This document shows positions 35,136 to 44,372 of a stretch of 64,000 bases of DNA, piece after piece; within the stretch, counting starts at the first letter, position 1; every line of letters starts with the position of its first letter. The position numbers and the translations under genes were made by a program. The stretch is from the NCBI GenBank assembly GCA_965646165.1, contig CBFFYP010000011.1, forward strand, positions 1-64,000, given 5' to 3'. The DNA is from MGBC114844 sp910585855. GTDB taxonomy: Bacteria; Bacillota; Clostridia; Lachnospirales; Lachnospiraceae. Below the pieces are notes generated by a model, which was not told the DNA's origin, ran no database searches, and saw nothing but the letters and a program-made list of their open reading frames with translations.

Positions 35136-35699
35136 ATGGGATTATATCAGGAGATTAGGGATTATTTGCCATACAATGAGCAGGAGGAACAGGATAAAGA
35201 GATGATGCTTCGTTTTATGGAGCAGAATAAGGATTATTTGGAGAGGATGAATAGGACAGCTCATTTTTCGGCTTCTGTATGGGTTATGAATTCGGGACGG
35301 ACAAAAGTGCTTATGGTTTATCATAATATTTATCACTCTTGGTCTTGGATTGGGGGACATGCGGATGGAGAAGAGGATTTGGCAGCAGTAGCTTTACGGG
35401 AACTTTTTGAAGAAACTGGGGTGAAGGATGCTTGGTTGGTTTCGGATAAGATTTTTTCTTTGGAAAGTCTTACGGTGGATGGGCATGAAAAACGTGGAGT
35501 ATATGTACCTTCACATTTGCATTTGAATGTAACTTATTTGGCAGAGGCTTATGAGGAAGAGGAGTTGGTTGTAAAGCCGGATGAGAACAGCGGGGTTCAA
35601 TGGTTTGAGATAGAGGAGGCTTTGGCAGCTTGTGAAGAGAAATGGATGGTAGAGAGGATTTATCGAAAGTTGGTGGATAAGGTTCGAAGGATGGGGTAA
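35136..35699 (+). CDS. NUDIX hydrolase
   Basis: 187 residues. The NUDIX box GGHADGEEDLAAVALRELFEETGV is complete (glutamates and RE/EE present). N-terminal ~55 residues rich in Glu and Tyr precede a beta-strand lead-in (HFSASVWVMNSGRTKVLMVYH). Substrate unknown. The start at 35136 has GGAGG 4 bp upstream; the upstream ATG 35124 overlaps that site. Confidence 0.85.
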   Translation: MGLYQEIRDYLPYNEQEEQDKEMMLRFMEQNKDYLERMNRTAHFSASVWVMNSGRTKVLMVYHNIYHSWSWIGGHADGEEDLAAVALRELFEETGVKDAWLVSDKIFSLESLTVDGHEKRGVYVPSHLHLNVTYLAEAYEEEELVVKPDENSGVQWFEIEEALAACEEKWMVERIYRKLVDKVRRMG

Positions 35700-35800
35700 A
35701 TATTTGGAGGACATTTGAAAGGAGATTGGGGCAGATTGGCAAAGAATTCAATAAATGTTGTGAAAACACGAGTATACATATCGACAATGGAGATGATTAT

Positions 35801-36983
35801 ATGATTCCAATAAAAATAGAAACACTGTTAGAAGGACACAAAGTAGAACGAAATCGTATAGAATACAAAGAGGGCTTTAATCCCTCAGAAATTGTACATA
35901 CAATATGTGGTTATGCAAACGACATTGCCGGGGTGGACGGTGGATATCTTGTGATTGGTGTAAAAACAGAAAATGGACTTCTTATTCTGCCGCCTATAGG
36001 TGTACCAGATGAATTGCTTGATGATATTCAACTGAAAACATTTCAATACTGCAATAAAATTGAACCTCGTTATATTCCAAAGATTGAAATTGTGGAATAT
36101 CAAGGGATAAACTTGGTGTATCTAAAATGTGCAGCAGGTGATGCAGGACCATATCAGGCTCCTGTGGATGTTTATTCTAAAAAGGAAGCGGGGAAAGAAC
36201 AGAACCGTACAATGAAATATTGGATTCGTCCGGCATCACTTACAGTAGAAGCTAAGCAGAGCGAAATAGCGGAACTTTTTGAAAAATTTACTTCCATACC
36301 ATTTGTTGACCGTATAAATAGTCGGGCTTCTATGGAACATATACGCAGGGGATATCTTGAGGATTTTATTAGGGAAAGTAACAGCTCTTTGATAGAAGAA
36401 CTTAATGTACGTTCTTTGGAGGACTTATTGGTATCCGAGGAAGTGGCGGAGGAAAAAGACGAGGGAATAACAATATATTGATATGGAAAGGTTTGCGGCA
36501 GGGAAAGTCTGGGCAAGAAGATATAGGAATCCCAAGATTGGAGAATTTTTCAAGGAAATTGATTTGTCTGAGAAGAAATCAACGGGTATATCAAAAATTT
36601 TACGTGAACTGAAAAGAAATGGTTCACCATTGCCGGAGTTTGAAACAGATGCGGATAGAACTTATATGATTATTACAATAAGAATTCATGAAAAGTTTGA
36701 AACCGAGCATAAAAACTTCGCTCAAAAAAATGAGCGAAGTTTGAGCGAAGTTTTGGCACAAAAAGATTATAATAAAGTAAGTACAATTATTAACTTTATG
36801 GAAGAACATGGAAAAATTACTCCTAAAGAAGCCGAAGTAGTTACGGGCAAGTCTGCTGCGACAGTGCGAAGATATTTTAAAATGCTTATAGGTACAAGAT
36901 ATATAGTGGTAGAGGGAAGTACTAACAATATAGTTTATCGTATCTCTATGAATTTGCCAGAAGATGATAAAAATGTTTTTTAA
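35801..36983 (+). pseudogene. AlbA_2/Schlafen-like regulator with an internal deletion
   Basis: Two adjoining frames are the ends of one protein. The first (35801-36481, 226 residues) has the AlbA_2 domain, including NRIEYKEGF, VDGGYLVIGVKTENG and INSRASMEHIRRGYLEDFIR. The second (36483-36983) begins MERFAAGKVWARRYRN and ends in a winged-helix C-terminus (ITPKEAEVVTGKSAATVRRY). In intact relatives roughly 110 residues, with the HATPase-like region, lie between SEEVA and the DMEKFAAGK stretch; here they are missing and the frame shifts at ~36475. Either piece could still be translated, but the original function is probably lost. Confidence 0.65.
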
Positions 36984-37023
36984 AAATATATTATTCACTG
37001 GATTGAGAGGAGGTTATTTATAT

Positions 37024-37242
37024 TTGAAAAACTATGTTATTTATAGGCATATAGGCAATTTGTCTAAGTCAAATAATGGTTGGGTAAAGGAATTAAATTT
37101 TATTTCGTGGAATAATAGAGAGCCTGTTTATGATATAAGAACATGGAATCAGGATCATACAAGATATGGTAAAGGAATTATGATTACGCCGAAACAAATA
37201 CTTATATTAAAAGAACTATTAAGTGAAATTGATATATTTTAA
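37024..37242 (+). CDS. YdbC/PC4-like single-stranded DNA-binding protein
   Basis: 72 residues from a TTG start with AGGAGG 10 bp upstream. The pattern IYRHIGNLSKSNNGWVKELNFISWNNREPVYDIRTWNQDH followed by GKGIMITPKQILILKELL matches the short bacterial PC4-like YdbC family, which binds single-stranded DNA as a dimer. The frame is open further upstream to 36964, overlapping the pseudogene, but that part shows no similarity. Confidence 0.75.
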   Translation: MKNYVIYRHIGNLSKSNNGWVKELNFISWNNREPVYDIRTWNQDHTRYGKGIMITPKQILILKELLSEIDIF

Positions 37243-37284
37243 TGATATGGACAGCAATGAAAGTGAAAGGGAATAAGAGGGCAA

Positions 37285-37575
37285 ATGGTTACATATGATT
37301 TTCAAACAATAAAAGATTTATTGCAAAAGAGCATAGAAAATGGGTGTGAAGCAGAATTGACACTATATATGAACCATAGGGAGTATATGATTATTATTTA
37401 TGATGACCATTGCTCTTTTCAAAGATGCGGCTATAAAGATGGGAGCGGAGAATATGATTTTTTATCTTTAGATGAATTATATGTGGCTGAGCAAGTTGAT
37501 GGAATTATTTTAAAAAGGGATTGGGAGAAAATAGAATATTTTGATTGTGTAGATTTTGAAATACAAGGATTTTGA
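37285..37575 (+). CDS. Hypothetical 96-residue cytoplasmic protein
   Basis: No recognised family. It is acidic, with alternating beta-strand-like and helix-like stretches (CEAELTLYMNHREYMIIIYD, then FLSLDELYVAEQVDGIIL). GAGGG precedes the ATG. Small acidic proteins in such accessory patches are sometimes immunity proteins, but nothing here proves that. The B3 element begins ~57 bp after the stop. Confidence 0.5.
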   Translation: MVTYDFQTIKDLLQKSIENGCEAELTLYMNHREYMIIIYDDHCSFQRCGYKDGSGEYDFLSLDELYVAEQVDGIILKRDWEKIEYFDCVDFEIQGF

Positions 37576-37631
37576 ATTGTTGGGGCTGTTTCTTGACTCC
37601 AGAACAAAAAAAGAACAAAAAAAAGAACCAA

Positions 37632-37966
37632 CAGCGAGAGGCGGTTTGCTCCTATCCTTTACCAGCGACTTCGGAGAATGGTTAGAAAGTCTTGGGCTTT
37701 TGTGGAAACACCTAGAATTTTTTGCATATCCTGCTTCTATGCAGGGTATGCAAAAAAAGGGGCGTGTTTAGCCCGGATGATAGGAAAGCAGATATTTTTT
37801 GGTTGGTAAGATTTCCCTTACACTTGTTATGTTTCGGTTGTGGTGAAGGCGAATTGCGCCCCGGTTCGTCCGGTTGGATGAACCGAAATCAGAAGCCCTA
37901 GACTTTCTTACCGTTTGGAGCGGAGCAGGTAAAGGATAGGAGCAAACCGCCTCTCGCGTCCGGTGA
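37632..37966 (-). repeat. Family B palindromic element, copy B3
   Basis: Minus-strand reading begins GGACGCGAGAGGCGG and ends CCGCCTCTCGCTGTT, the shared A/B termini. The outer arms near 37633-37665 and 37933-37960 (for example GCGGTTTGCTCCTATCC and GGATAGGAGCAAACCGC) are perfect and unlike B1 and B2. The inner paired strands read GGGGCG/CGCCCC where B1 has GGTGCG/CGCACC, a compensatory change. It lies 45 bp downstream of the minus-strand lipoprotein gene, in that gene's sense orientation. Confidence 0.88.
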
Positions 37967-38011
37967 AAGCCAACCCTTTCCAGCATTCCCCTATGAAGAA
38001 TTAGATTAAAG

Positions 38012-38905
38012 TTATATCTCGTTTGTACTGCTTTCTTCTGGTACTGCATTTACACGGGTGATAACCATTTCAACTGTCTGTACTTCACCGGTATTCATCA
38101 AAACTTTTAGTTCGGATCGAAGGTAGGAATTTCCGTCTTCTGTATAGTAAGAATCATCTGTAAAGGTTTCTACAATATATCGTTCAGGAGTATTTTTTAT
38201 GGTTACTACTTCTCCAGTGGATAAAGTAAAGACTGCATCTGGAATAGGAATATCTGGGTGATAAATAGTTGTATTTAAAGCACCTGTTTCATTGGAAGAA
38301 TCCGTATGTTCTTCTGTTATTTCAGAAGAAATAAATTCTGTATTTGATTCAGAGGAAGTTTCTTCATTAGAAGTTTCCTCTGTTGAAGTTTCTGCAGAAG
38401 AAGTTTGGGATTGCTCAGAAGATGCTGTTTCAGAAATTTCTTCTGTTTGAGTTTCTTTGGTGGTTGTTTCTGCAGGCGCAGTAGTTTCTTCTGTATTTTC
38501 TAGTACAGTAACGACCATAAAACTTTTTACAGTATGTCCCATATAGTCAAAAGTATAATATACAGTATAACTGCCGGGTGTAAAACGATCTACGCTGGAG
38601 GAATTGATAGAAACCATACTTTTTTTAAGATCCATATTTTCTACTGATTCAATCGCACTCATATAGTCAATTTCTGAACCGGCTGTAATAGTAATGTTAT
38701 TTAAATTTACTTCAGGAGCATTTTCTAAAGCAGCCGTTGCTGGTGCTTGTGTGGGAGGATTAGAAGTCGTATAGTTGGAATGATTATTGGAAGAGTGGTT
38801 ATTAGAAGAATGGTTATTTTTAGAATGGTTTTTATTGCCGCATCCAATAAGAAGAATCATGCTGCATATTGCTAGTATTATAATATAACATTGTTTTTTT
38901 TTCAT
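38012..38905 (-). CDS. Lipoprotein with an Ig-like domain and Ser/Thr/Glu-rich linker
   Basis: 297 residues. The signal peptide ends in the lipobox LIGC. Asn/His/Ser repeats follow (KNNHSSNNHSSNNHSN). Residues ~65-135 resemble a DUF5011/bacterial Ig-like fold (NLNNITITAGSEIDYMSAIE, then GSYTVYYTFDYMGHTVKSF). A long linker of ET/SSE repeats leads to a C-terminal beta-rich segment (FTLSTGEVVTIKNTPERYIV). Surface-exposed, function unknown. It is preceded by GGAGAG at a good distance. Confidence 0.7.
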   Translation of the reverse strand: MKKKQCYIIILAICSMILLIGCGNKNHSKNNHSSNNHSSNNHSNYTTSNPPTQAPATAALENAPEVNLNNITITAGSEIDYMSAIESVENMDLKKSMVSINSSSVDRFTPGSYTVYYTFDYMGHTVKSFMVVTVLENTEETTAPAETTTKETQTEEISETASSEQSQTSSAETSTEETSNEETSSESNTEFISSEITEEHTDSSNETGALNTTIYHPDIPIPDAVFTLSTGEVVTIKNTPERYIVETFTDDSYYTEDGNSYLRSELKVLMNTGEVQTVEMVITRVNAVPEESSTNEI

Positions 38906-38963
38906 AATGCTCTCCTTTCTGTACTTAAAATATGAATCAATACGCTTATTAAGATATAAAAAA

Positions 38964-39500
38964 CTATAATCCGGCTTTCCATATATATGCTTCTTTCAAC
39001 AGGCGTTCTATCAATTCTTGTTTCCCTGCTGTATAACTTTTTCGGTTATCTGAAAATTGCGATGCCAATTTTTTTTTACAAGTATCGTATAGCATTGCCT
39101 TTTCAGGGTGACTGTTTAAATAATCTCGAAAATTGATATAGTTATTCCATTCTGTCCCATTCCATTTGACTACATGGATATGATGGGTACGGGTATCTTT
39201 TTCAAAATTGCCCATTATAAACAATAGTTGTCCCTCAACATCTTCTCCACGAAAAATAATGTTATGCTGCTTTAATAATTCAATATAAGGTAAAATATCG
39301 TTTTGATCATAAACGCCAACAACAATATCAATAATTGGTTTTGCATAAATAAAAGAAATGGCAGTGCTTCCAATATGCTGAATATCGACAGCAGTATTTC
39401 CTAAAATTTTTTTTAATACTTGAATTATATTTTTTGCATTTTTATCCCATTCCTCTTGATGGGATGTTAATTCTACGAATCCTCTTTTTAATCCTATCAT
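38964..39500 (-). CDS. GrpB/UPF0157 nucleotidyltransferase-like protein
   Basis: 178 residues. The family pattern is clear: VELTSHQEEWDKNAKN, DIQHIGSTAISFIYAKPIIDIVVGV (nucleotidyltransferase GS motif with two acidic residues), then HIHVVKWNGTEWNNYINFRDYL. Members occur singly or fused to CoaE. Substrate unknown. It is convergent with nothing, and its divergent side faces the tig promoter region. The 330-bp spacer 39501-39830 is AT-rich and holds only the tig promoter. Confidence 0.85.
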   Translation of the reverse strand: MIGLKRGFVELTSHQEEWDKNAKNIIQVLKKILGNTAVDIQHIGSTAISFIYAKPIIDIVVGVYDQNDILPYIELLKQHNIIFRGEDVEGQLLFIMGNFEKDTRTHHIHVVKWNGTEWNNYINFRDYLNSHPEKAMLYDTCKKKLASQFSDNRKSYTAGKQELIERLLKEAYIWKAGL

Positions 39501-39736
39501 AATATAGTTCTTCCTAAATAATAATACTTCTAGTTAATATCGTCAATCTATAAAAAATCCCTAATAGAAAAAATAAATTTCTAAATATTTCCTATTGTTT
39601 TATAGATTTTGTTGTTTCTGCTAGATTTAATAAAAAAGATACGGAATCTTTCTTATAAAAAATAAAAACTGTCATTGCTAACAGAAAAATTTATAAAAAT
39701 CTTGGAAAAATCAGCAAAAAACCACTGAAAAAGTCA

Positions 39737-39766
39737 TTGCCAAGCGTATACTGCTTGTGATATAAT
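39737..39766 (+). promoter_or_regulatory. Promoter of tig
   Basis: TTGCCA at 39737-39742 and a consensus TATAAT at 39761-39766 with an 18-bp spacer. A second TATAAT follows 9 bp later. Confidence 0.6.
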
Positions 39767-39830
39767 GCTATAATATGAGTGATTATGTGATGGGAAAAGG
39801 ATTCCCACTATTAAGGAGGAAATAATAGAA

Positions 39831-41123
39831 ATGAGCTTACAGGTAGAAAAGTTAGAAAAGAACATGGCAAAACTTACGATTGAAGTTTCTGCAGAAGAAT
39901 TTGAAAAGGCAATTCACAGAGCTTATTTAAAGAATAAAGGTAAGATTAATGTTCAGGGATTTCGTAAAGGGAAAGTACCGCAGGCTGTGATAGAAAGAAT
40001 GTATGGAAAAGAGGTTTTCTATGAAGATGCAGCAAATGATGTAATTCCGCCTGCTTATCAGGAAGAAACAAAGAACAGTGATCTGGTGATTGTATCACAG
40101 CCAAAGATTGATGTAGAGCAGATGGAAAAAGGAAAGCCATTTATTTTTACGGCAGAAGTTGCATTAAAACCAGAAGTTACGCTTGGCAATTATAAAGGAA
40201 TTGAAGTAGAGAAAATTGATGTAGAAGTAACAGAAGAAGAGGTTGATAACGAAATCGATCGAGTAAGAACGCAGAATGGAAGAACAATAACAATAGAGGA
40301 TCGGGCTGTTCAAAAAGATGATATGACAGTAATTGATTTTGAAGGTTTTGTAGACGGAGTGCCGTTTGATGGCGGAAAAGCAGAAAACTATGATTTAGTG
40401 ATTGGTTCGGGTGCTTTTATACCGGGATTTGAAGATCAGTTAATTGGTGCAGAAATTGGAAAGGAAAAGGAGATTTCCGTTACTTTTCCAGAGCAGTATC
40501 ATTCTAAGGAATTGGCAGGAAAACCGGCAACTTTTAAAGTAACCGTAAAAGAAATTAAAGTAAAAGAACTGCCGGAATTAGATGATGAATTTGCAAAGGA
40601 TGTATCTGATTTTGATACATTAGAAGAGTATAAGGCAGATGTCAAGGCAAAGCTGTTAGAGAAGAAAGAAGACGATGCCTATGATGAAAAAGAAAATGCT
40701 GTTATTGATAAGATTATTGAAGCATCACAGATGGAAATTCCAGATGTTATGATTGATTATCAGGTGCAGGGAATGATGGATGATTTTTCAAGAAATCTGC
40801 AGATGCAGGGATTATCAGTAGAACAATATTTCCAATTTACAGGTTATACTCGGCAGAAAATGATGGAAGAGATGAAACCAAATGCACTAAAGAAGATTCA
40901 AAGCAGATTGGTATTAGAAAAGATTGTAGAAGTGGAAAATTTAACTGCGACACAAGAAGATATCGATCAGGAAATTGCAGATGCTGCTGCTGCCTATAAT
41001 ATGGAAGCAGACAAGCTGAGAGAATTTATGGGTGAAGCAGAGATGGAACAGATGAAGGTAGATATTGCTGTTCAGAAAGCAGCAGACTTAGTAGTAGAAG
41101 CAGCACAGGAAATTGAAAAATAA
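39831..41123 (+). CDS. tig: Trigger factor
   Basis: 430 residues, the ribosome-bound chaperone. The N-terminal ribosome-binding domain has the signature GFRKGKVPQ; the peptidyl-prolyl isomerase (FKBP) domain spans ~150-245 (DMTVIDFEGFVDGVPFDGGKA, FIPGFEDQLIGAEIGKEK); a helical C-terminal cradle follows. AAGGAGG lies 11 bp before the ATG. It heads the conserved tig-clpP-clpX-lon-engB protein quality-control cluster. Confidence 0.97.
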   Translation: MSLQVEKLEKNMAKLTIEVSAEEFEKAIHRAYLKNKGKINVQGFRKGKVPQAVIERMYGKEVFYEDAANDVIPPAYQEETKNSDLVIVSQPKIDVEQMEKGKPFIFTAEVALKPEVTLGNYKGIEVEKIDVEVTEEEVDNEIDRVRTQNGRTITIEDRAVQKDDMTVIDFEGFVDGVPFDGGKAENYDLVIGSGAFIPGFEDQLIGAEIGKEKEISVTFPEQYHSKELAGKPATFKVTVKEIKVKELPELDDEFAKDVSDFDTLEEYKADVKAKLLEKKEDDAYDEKENAVIDKIIEASQMEIPDVMIDYQVQGMMDDFSRNLQMQGLSVEQYFQFTGYTRQKMMEEMKPNALKKIQSRLVLEKIVEVENLTATQEDIDQEIADAAAAYNMEADKLREFMGEAEMEQMKVDIAVQKAADLVVEAAQEIEK

Positions 41124-41337
41124 AAAATATTCTACTGGGAATGGGTTGTTAATTCAACAGTCCGTCTGTATTGCAGGCAGACTATTGGATTGCAACCGCA
41201 CAGGTGGAAAATATTGTCCGATAAGTCTTTGTCAGAGTGATACAAGGCTTACCGGATATTGTCGTCAAAAGCCGAAATTAAAATAAAAGAAAATAAAAAG
41301 GGGAAGAAGCCTGTAAGAAGGGCAGAAAGGAGTGAAT

Positions 41338-41925
41338 ATGAGTTTAGTACCTTATGTCATTGAACAGAACAGCAGAGGAGAGCGGTCGTATGATATTTAT
41401 TCCCGGCTGTTAAAGGATAGGATTATTTTTTTAGGCGAGGAAGTAAATGATGTCACAGCAAGCCTGACGATTGCACAGATGCTGTTTTTAGAGGCAGAGG
41501 ACCCGGGGAAGGAGATTCAGCTTTATATTAATAGTCCCGGCGGTTCGGTTACAGCTGGGATGGCAATTTATGATACAATGAATTATATTAAATGTGATGT
41601 TTCAACTATTTGCATGGGATTAGCAGCAAGTATGGGAGCTTTTTTGTTGTCGAGCGGAGCAAAGGGAAAACGTTTGGCACTTCCAAATGCAGAGATTATG
41701 ATTCATCAGCCATTAGGGGGGATTCCGGGGCATACACAGGCAACCGATATGAAGATTGTAACAGAACAGATTCTTCGCACAAAGGAAAAATTAAATCGCA
41801 TTTTAGCTGCAAATACGGGAAAAGATATTTCTGTAATTGAACAAGATACAGAGAGGGATAACTATATGACTGCAGAGGAAGCAAAGGCATATGGATTGAT
41901 TGATGAAATTATTGTGAGCAGATAG
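41338..41925 (+). CDS. clpP: ATP-dependent Clp protease proteolytic subunit
   Basis: 195 residues. The catalytic triad is visible: Ser in CMGLAASMGAFLL, His in IMIHQPLGG and Asp in the TERDNYMTAEEA region. The N-terminal SLVPYVIEQNSRGERSYDIY and SRLLKDRIIFLG are family standard. ATG 41338 has AAAGGAG 5 bp upstream; the GTG at 41332 overlaps that site. It partners with ClpX, encoded next. Confidence 0.97.
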   Translation: MSLVPYVIEQNSRGERSYDIYSRLLKDRIIFLGEEVNDVTASLTIAQMLFLEAEDPGKEIQLYINSPGGSVTAGMAIYDTMNYIKCDVSTICMGLAASMGAFLLSSGAKGKRLALPNAEIMIHQPLGGIPGHTQATDMKIVTEQILRTKEKLNRILAANTGKDISVIEQDTERDNYMTAEEAKAYGLIDEIIVSR

Positions 41926-41932
41926 AAAAAGG

Positions 41933-41959
41933 ACAGTCGCTGCCAAGGGCGGCGGCTGT
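41933..41959 (+). other. 12-bp hairpin between clpP and clpX
   Basis: ACAGTCGCTGCC pairs with GGCGGCGGCTGT (two G-T pairs) around a three-base loop, with no T-run. It lies 8 bp after the clpP stop and may stabilise the clpP mRNA end or partly attenuate clpX. Confidence 0.5.
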
Positions 41960-42005
41960 TTCACTACAGAGAATCGTAGTGGCAAAAACCGTATGGAGGG
42001 AAAAG

Positions 42006-43286
42006 ATGGCAGGGAGAATGGAAGATAAAAGAATGAGATGTTCTTTTTGTAATAAATCGCAGGATCAGGTCAGAAAGTTAATTGCTGGTCCAAATGGAGC
42101 ATATATCTGTGATGAATGTGTAGATGTATGTGCCGATATTATTGATGAAGAATTAGACGAAGATTTAGATGATTCCAATGGCATTAATCTGATGAAGCCA
42201 AAGGAAATGAAAGAATTTTTAGATCAGTATGTAGTAGGGCAGGAAGAGGCAAAAAAAGTGCTTTCTGTTGCTGTATATAATCATTATAAAAGAATTATGT
42301 CTGGTAAGGATAATGGGGTTGAGATACAGAAAAGTAATGTGCTGATGATTGGACCAACTGGTTCAGGTAAAACCTTTTTGGCACAGACATTGGCAAAGAT
42401 GCTGAATGTGCCTTTTGCTATTGCAGATGCTACTACTTTGACAGAAGCCGGTTATGTAGGAGAAGACGTAGAAAATATTTTGCTGAAGGTAATTCAGGCA
42501 GCGGACGGAGATGTAGAACGTGCCGAATATGGAATTGTCTATATTGATGAAATTGATAAGATTACAAAAAAATCAGAGAATGTATCAATTACCAGAGATG
42601 TATCTGGAGAGGGAGTGCAGCAGGCATTATTAAAGATTTTGGAAGGAACAGTTGCTTCCGTTCCGCCTCAGGGCGGCAGAAAACATCCACAGCAGGAACT
42701 GATTCCGATTGATACGACTAATATTTTATTTATCTGCGGCGGAGCGTTTGATGGATTAGAAAAGATTATTGAGAAAAGAAAAGATCAAAAATCCATTGGA
42801 TTTAATGTAGATATCGGTGAAAGACGGGAAGAAAAGATCGGGGAAATTTTGCATGAAGTAATGCCACAGGATTTGGTAAAATATGGATTGATTCCCGAAT
42901 TTGTAGGGCGTGTTCCTGTAACTGTGACTTTGAATTTATTGAATGAAGAGGCGTTGGTGCGGATTTTAAAAGAGCCAAAAAATGCTATTGTAAAACAGTA
43001 TCAGAAATTATTTGATTTGGATCATGTGGAACTGCAGTTTGAAGATGAGGCGATTCGTTTGGTAGCAAAGGAAGCTTTGGAGAGAAAAACTGGTGCGAGA
43101 GGGCTTCGATCGATTATGGAGCATGTTTTAATGGATGTTATGTTTGAGATTCCTTCAGATGAGAGTATTGAGAAGTGTATTATTACAAAAGAGGTGGTAG
43201 AAGGGAAAAATGGACCGGAGGTTATTTGCAAGAATAAGGTAAGACGGCAGATTATGCGTGATTTTAAGGAAAAAGATCCGGCATAG
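42006..43286 (+). CDS. clpX: ATP-dependent Clp protease ATP-binding subunit
   Basis: 426 residues. An N-terminal zinc-binding domain (MRCSFCNKSQDQV with ICDECVDVC) is followed by AAA+ Walker A GPTGSGKTFLAQTLA, Walker B IVYIDEIDKI, the pore loop GYVGEDVE and the sensor region ARGLRS. It unfolds substrates for ClpP. ATG 42006 has GGAGGG 5 bp upstream, so the longer frame from 41979 is not used. In most Firmicutes lon follows directly; here a GNAT gene bracketed by two repeat elements intervenes. Confidence 0.97.
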   Translation: MAGRMEDKRMRCSFCNKSQDQVRKLIAGPNGAYICDECVDVCADIIDEELDEDLDDSNGINLMKPKEMKEFLDQYVVGQEEAKKVLSVAVYNHYKRIMSGKDNGVEIQKSNVLMIGPTGSGKTFLAQTLAKMLNVPFAIADATTLTEAGYVGEDVENILLKVIQAADGDVERAEYGIVYIDEIDKITKKSENVSITRDVSGEGVQQALLKILEGTVASVPPQGGRKHPQQELIPIDTTNILFICGGAFDGLEKIIEKRKDQKSIGFNVDIGERREEKIGEILHEVMPQDLVKYGLIPEFVGRVPVTVTLNLLNEEALVRILKEPKNAIVKQYQKLFDLDHVELQFEDEAIRLVAKEALERKTGARGLRSIMEHVLMDVMFEIPSDESIEKCIITKEVVEGKNGPEVICKNKVRRQIMRDFKEKDPA

Positions 43287-43362
43287 AGAGAAAGGAGAAA
43301 GGTGCGTTGCATTGCGGCGCACCTTTCCTGAAATCTGCTAGAATTTATATGTATGGCTGGGA

Positions 43363-43525
43363 GGACGCTAGAATCCATATGGAAGTCTACGCCGGGCTCG
43401 CTTGCGCTTAGCATTTCTTATTTTCATAGCAGACACATAAGACACTAAAATACAGCAACACAGTGTCTAAGTGCCGACGGGAAATGATGACCCTTTGTAG
43501 ACCACCATATGGATTCTAGCTGTTT
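43363..43525 (+). repeat. Family A palindromic element, copy A8
   Basis: Left GGACGCTA, outer arms GAATCCATATGGAAGTC and GACCACCATATGGATTC (one mismatch and a small shift), right end TAGCTGTTTCTTCC. Inner hairpin AGACACT/AGTGTCT, a third compensated variant. It begins 76 bp after the clpX stop. Confidence 0.88.
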
Positions 43526-43651
43526 CTTCCTGCAGGAACTTGATTTTACTGGATAGCAGTAAATTTTTGTAAAGAATATTTATCTAGAATTTATGGAGTG
43601 TAATGAAAAGGATAAGGATACGAAATAGGTTCTTAGAGGGGCGAATTGAGA

Positions 43652-44098
43652 ATGAATATTAGAAAAGCCAGAGTGGATGATTTATCAAGAGTAGCTGAAA
43701 TATTTGTTTTTAATAATCGGATTAATTATTTTCCGATATTTCAGGATGAAACGTTTTCTTTTGGTGAATTGCAGGTTGTTTCGTTAATAAATAATTATTT
43801 GATAAAGGATGAAATAATAAATAATATCTTTGTATTTGACGATGGTTTAATAAAAGGTTTTGTTCAAATGAATAAAACGGAAATTTGTAAAATATATGTA
43901 GATACATTTTTTCAAGGCAGAGGAATTGGAAGTCAATTAATCGAATATGCAGTGAAAGAATTTTATGCAGATAATTTGTGGGCATTAGAAAAGAATAGAA
44001 GAGCGATTTCTTTTTATCAAAAGCATGGATTTTCTCTGACAGGTGAAAGGAAGTTTGAAGAGGGTACAACAGAGTATTTGGTTCGATTAAAGAGATAA
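43652..44098 (+). CDS. GNAT-family N-acetyltransferase
   Basis: 148 residues. Acetyl-CoA motif A is present (ICKIYVDTFFQGRGIGSQLIEYAVKEF), followed by the motif B region (LWALEKNRRAISFYQKHGF). The substrate is unknown. The coding sequence is more AT-rich than clpX and lon, and the gene lies between copies A8 (plus) and A9 (minus), interrupting the usual clpX-lon adjacency, which suggests it arrived with these elements. Confidence 0.85.
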   Translation: MNIRKARVDDLSRVAEIFVFNNRINYFPIFQDETFSFGELQVVSLINNYLIKDEIINNIFVFDDGLIKGFVQMNKTEICKIYVDTFFQGRGIGSQLIEYAVKEFYADNLWALEKNRRAISFYQKHGFSLTGERKFEEGTTEYLVRLKR

Positions 44099-44160
44099 AT
44101 TTCAGCCTGTCAGAAGATTTTCTAATAAAGATTATGTTTTTTAGTTGTAAAATTTTGGAG

Positions 44161-44323
44161 AACACAGCTGGAATGAAAGAAAAGGTCTATGCAGGGTCAT
44201 CATTTCCCGTTGGCACTTAGGTGATGTGTTGCTGTGTTTTAGCATCTTAGTGTCCGCTATGAAAATAGAAAATGCTAAGCGCAAGCGAGCCCGGAATAGA
44301 CCTTTTCTTTCATTTCGGCGTCC
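44161..44323 (-). repeat. Family A palindromic element, copy A9 (inverted)
   Basis: Minus-strand reading: GGACGCCG, outer arms AAATGAAAGAAAAGGTC and GACCTTTTCTTTCATTC, right end CAGCTGTGTT. The inner hairpin is imperfect (AGATGCT against ATCACCT). With A8 it brackets the GNAT gene as an inverted pair. Confidence 0.88.
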
Positions 44324-44372
44324 TAGACAAAAAAGTAAAATTTTTTAATTTTTAATAGAGAGGATGACTAGA

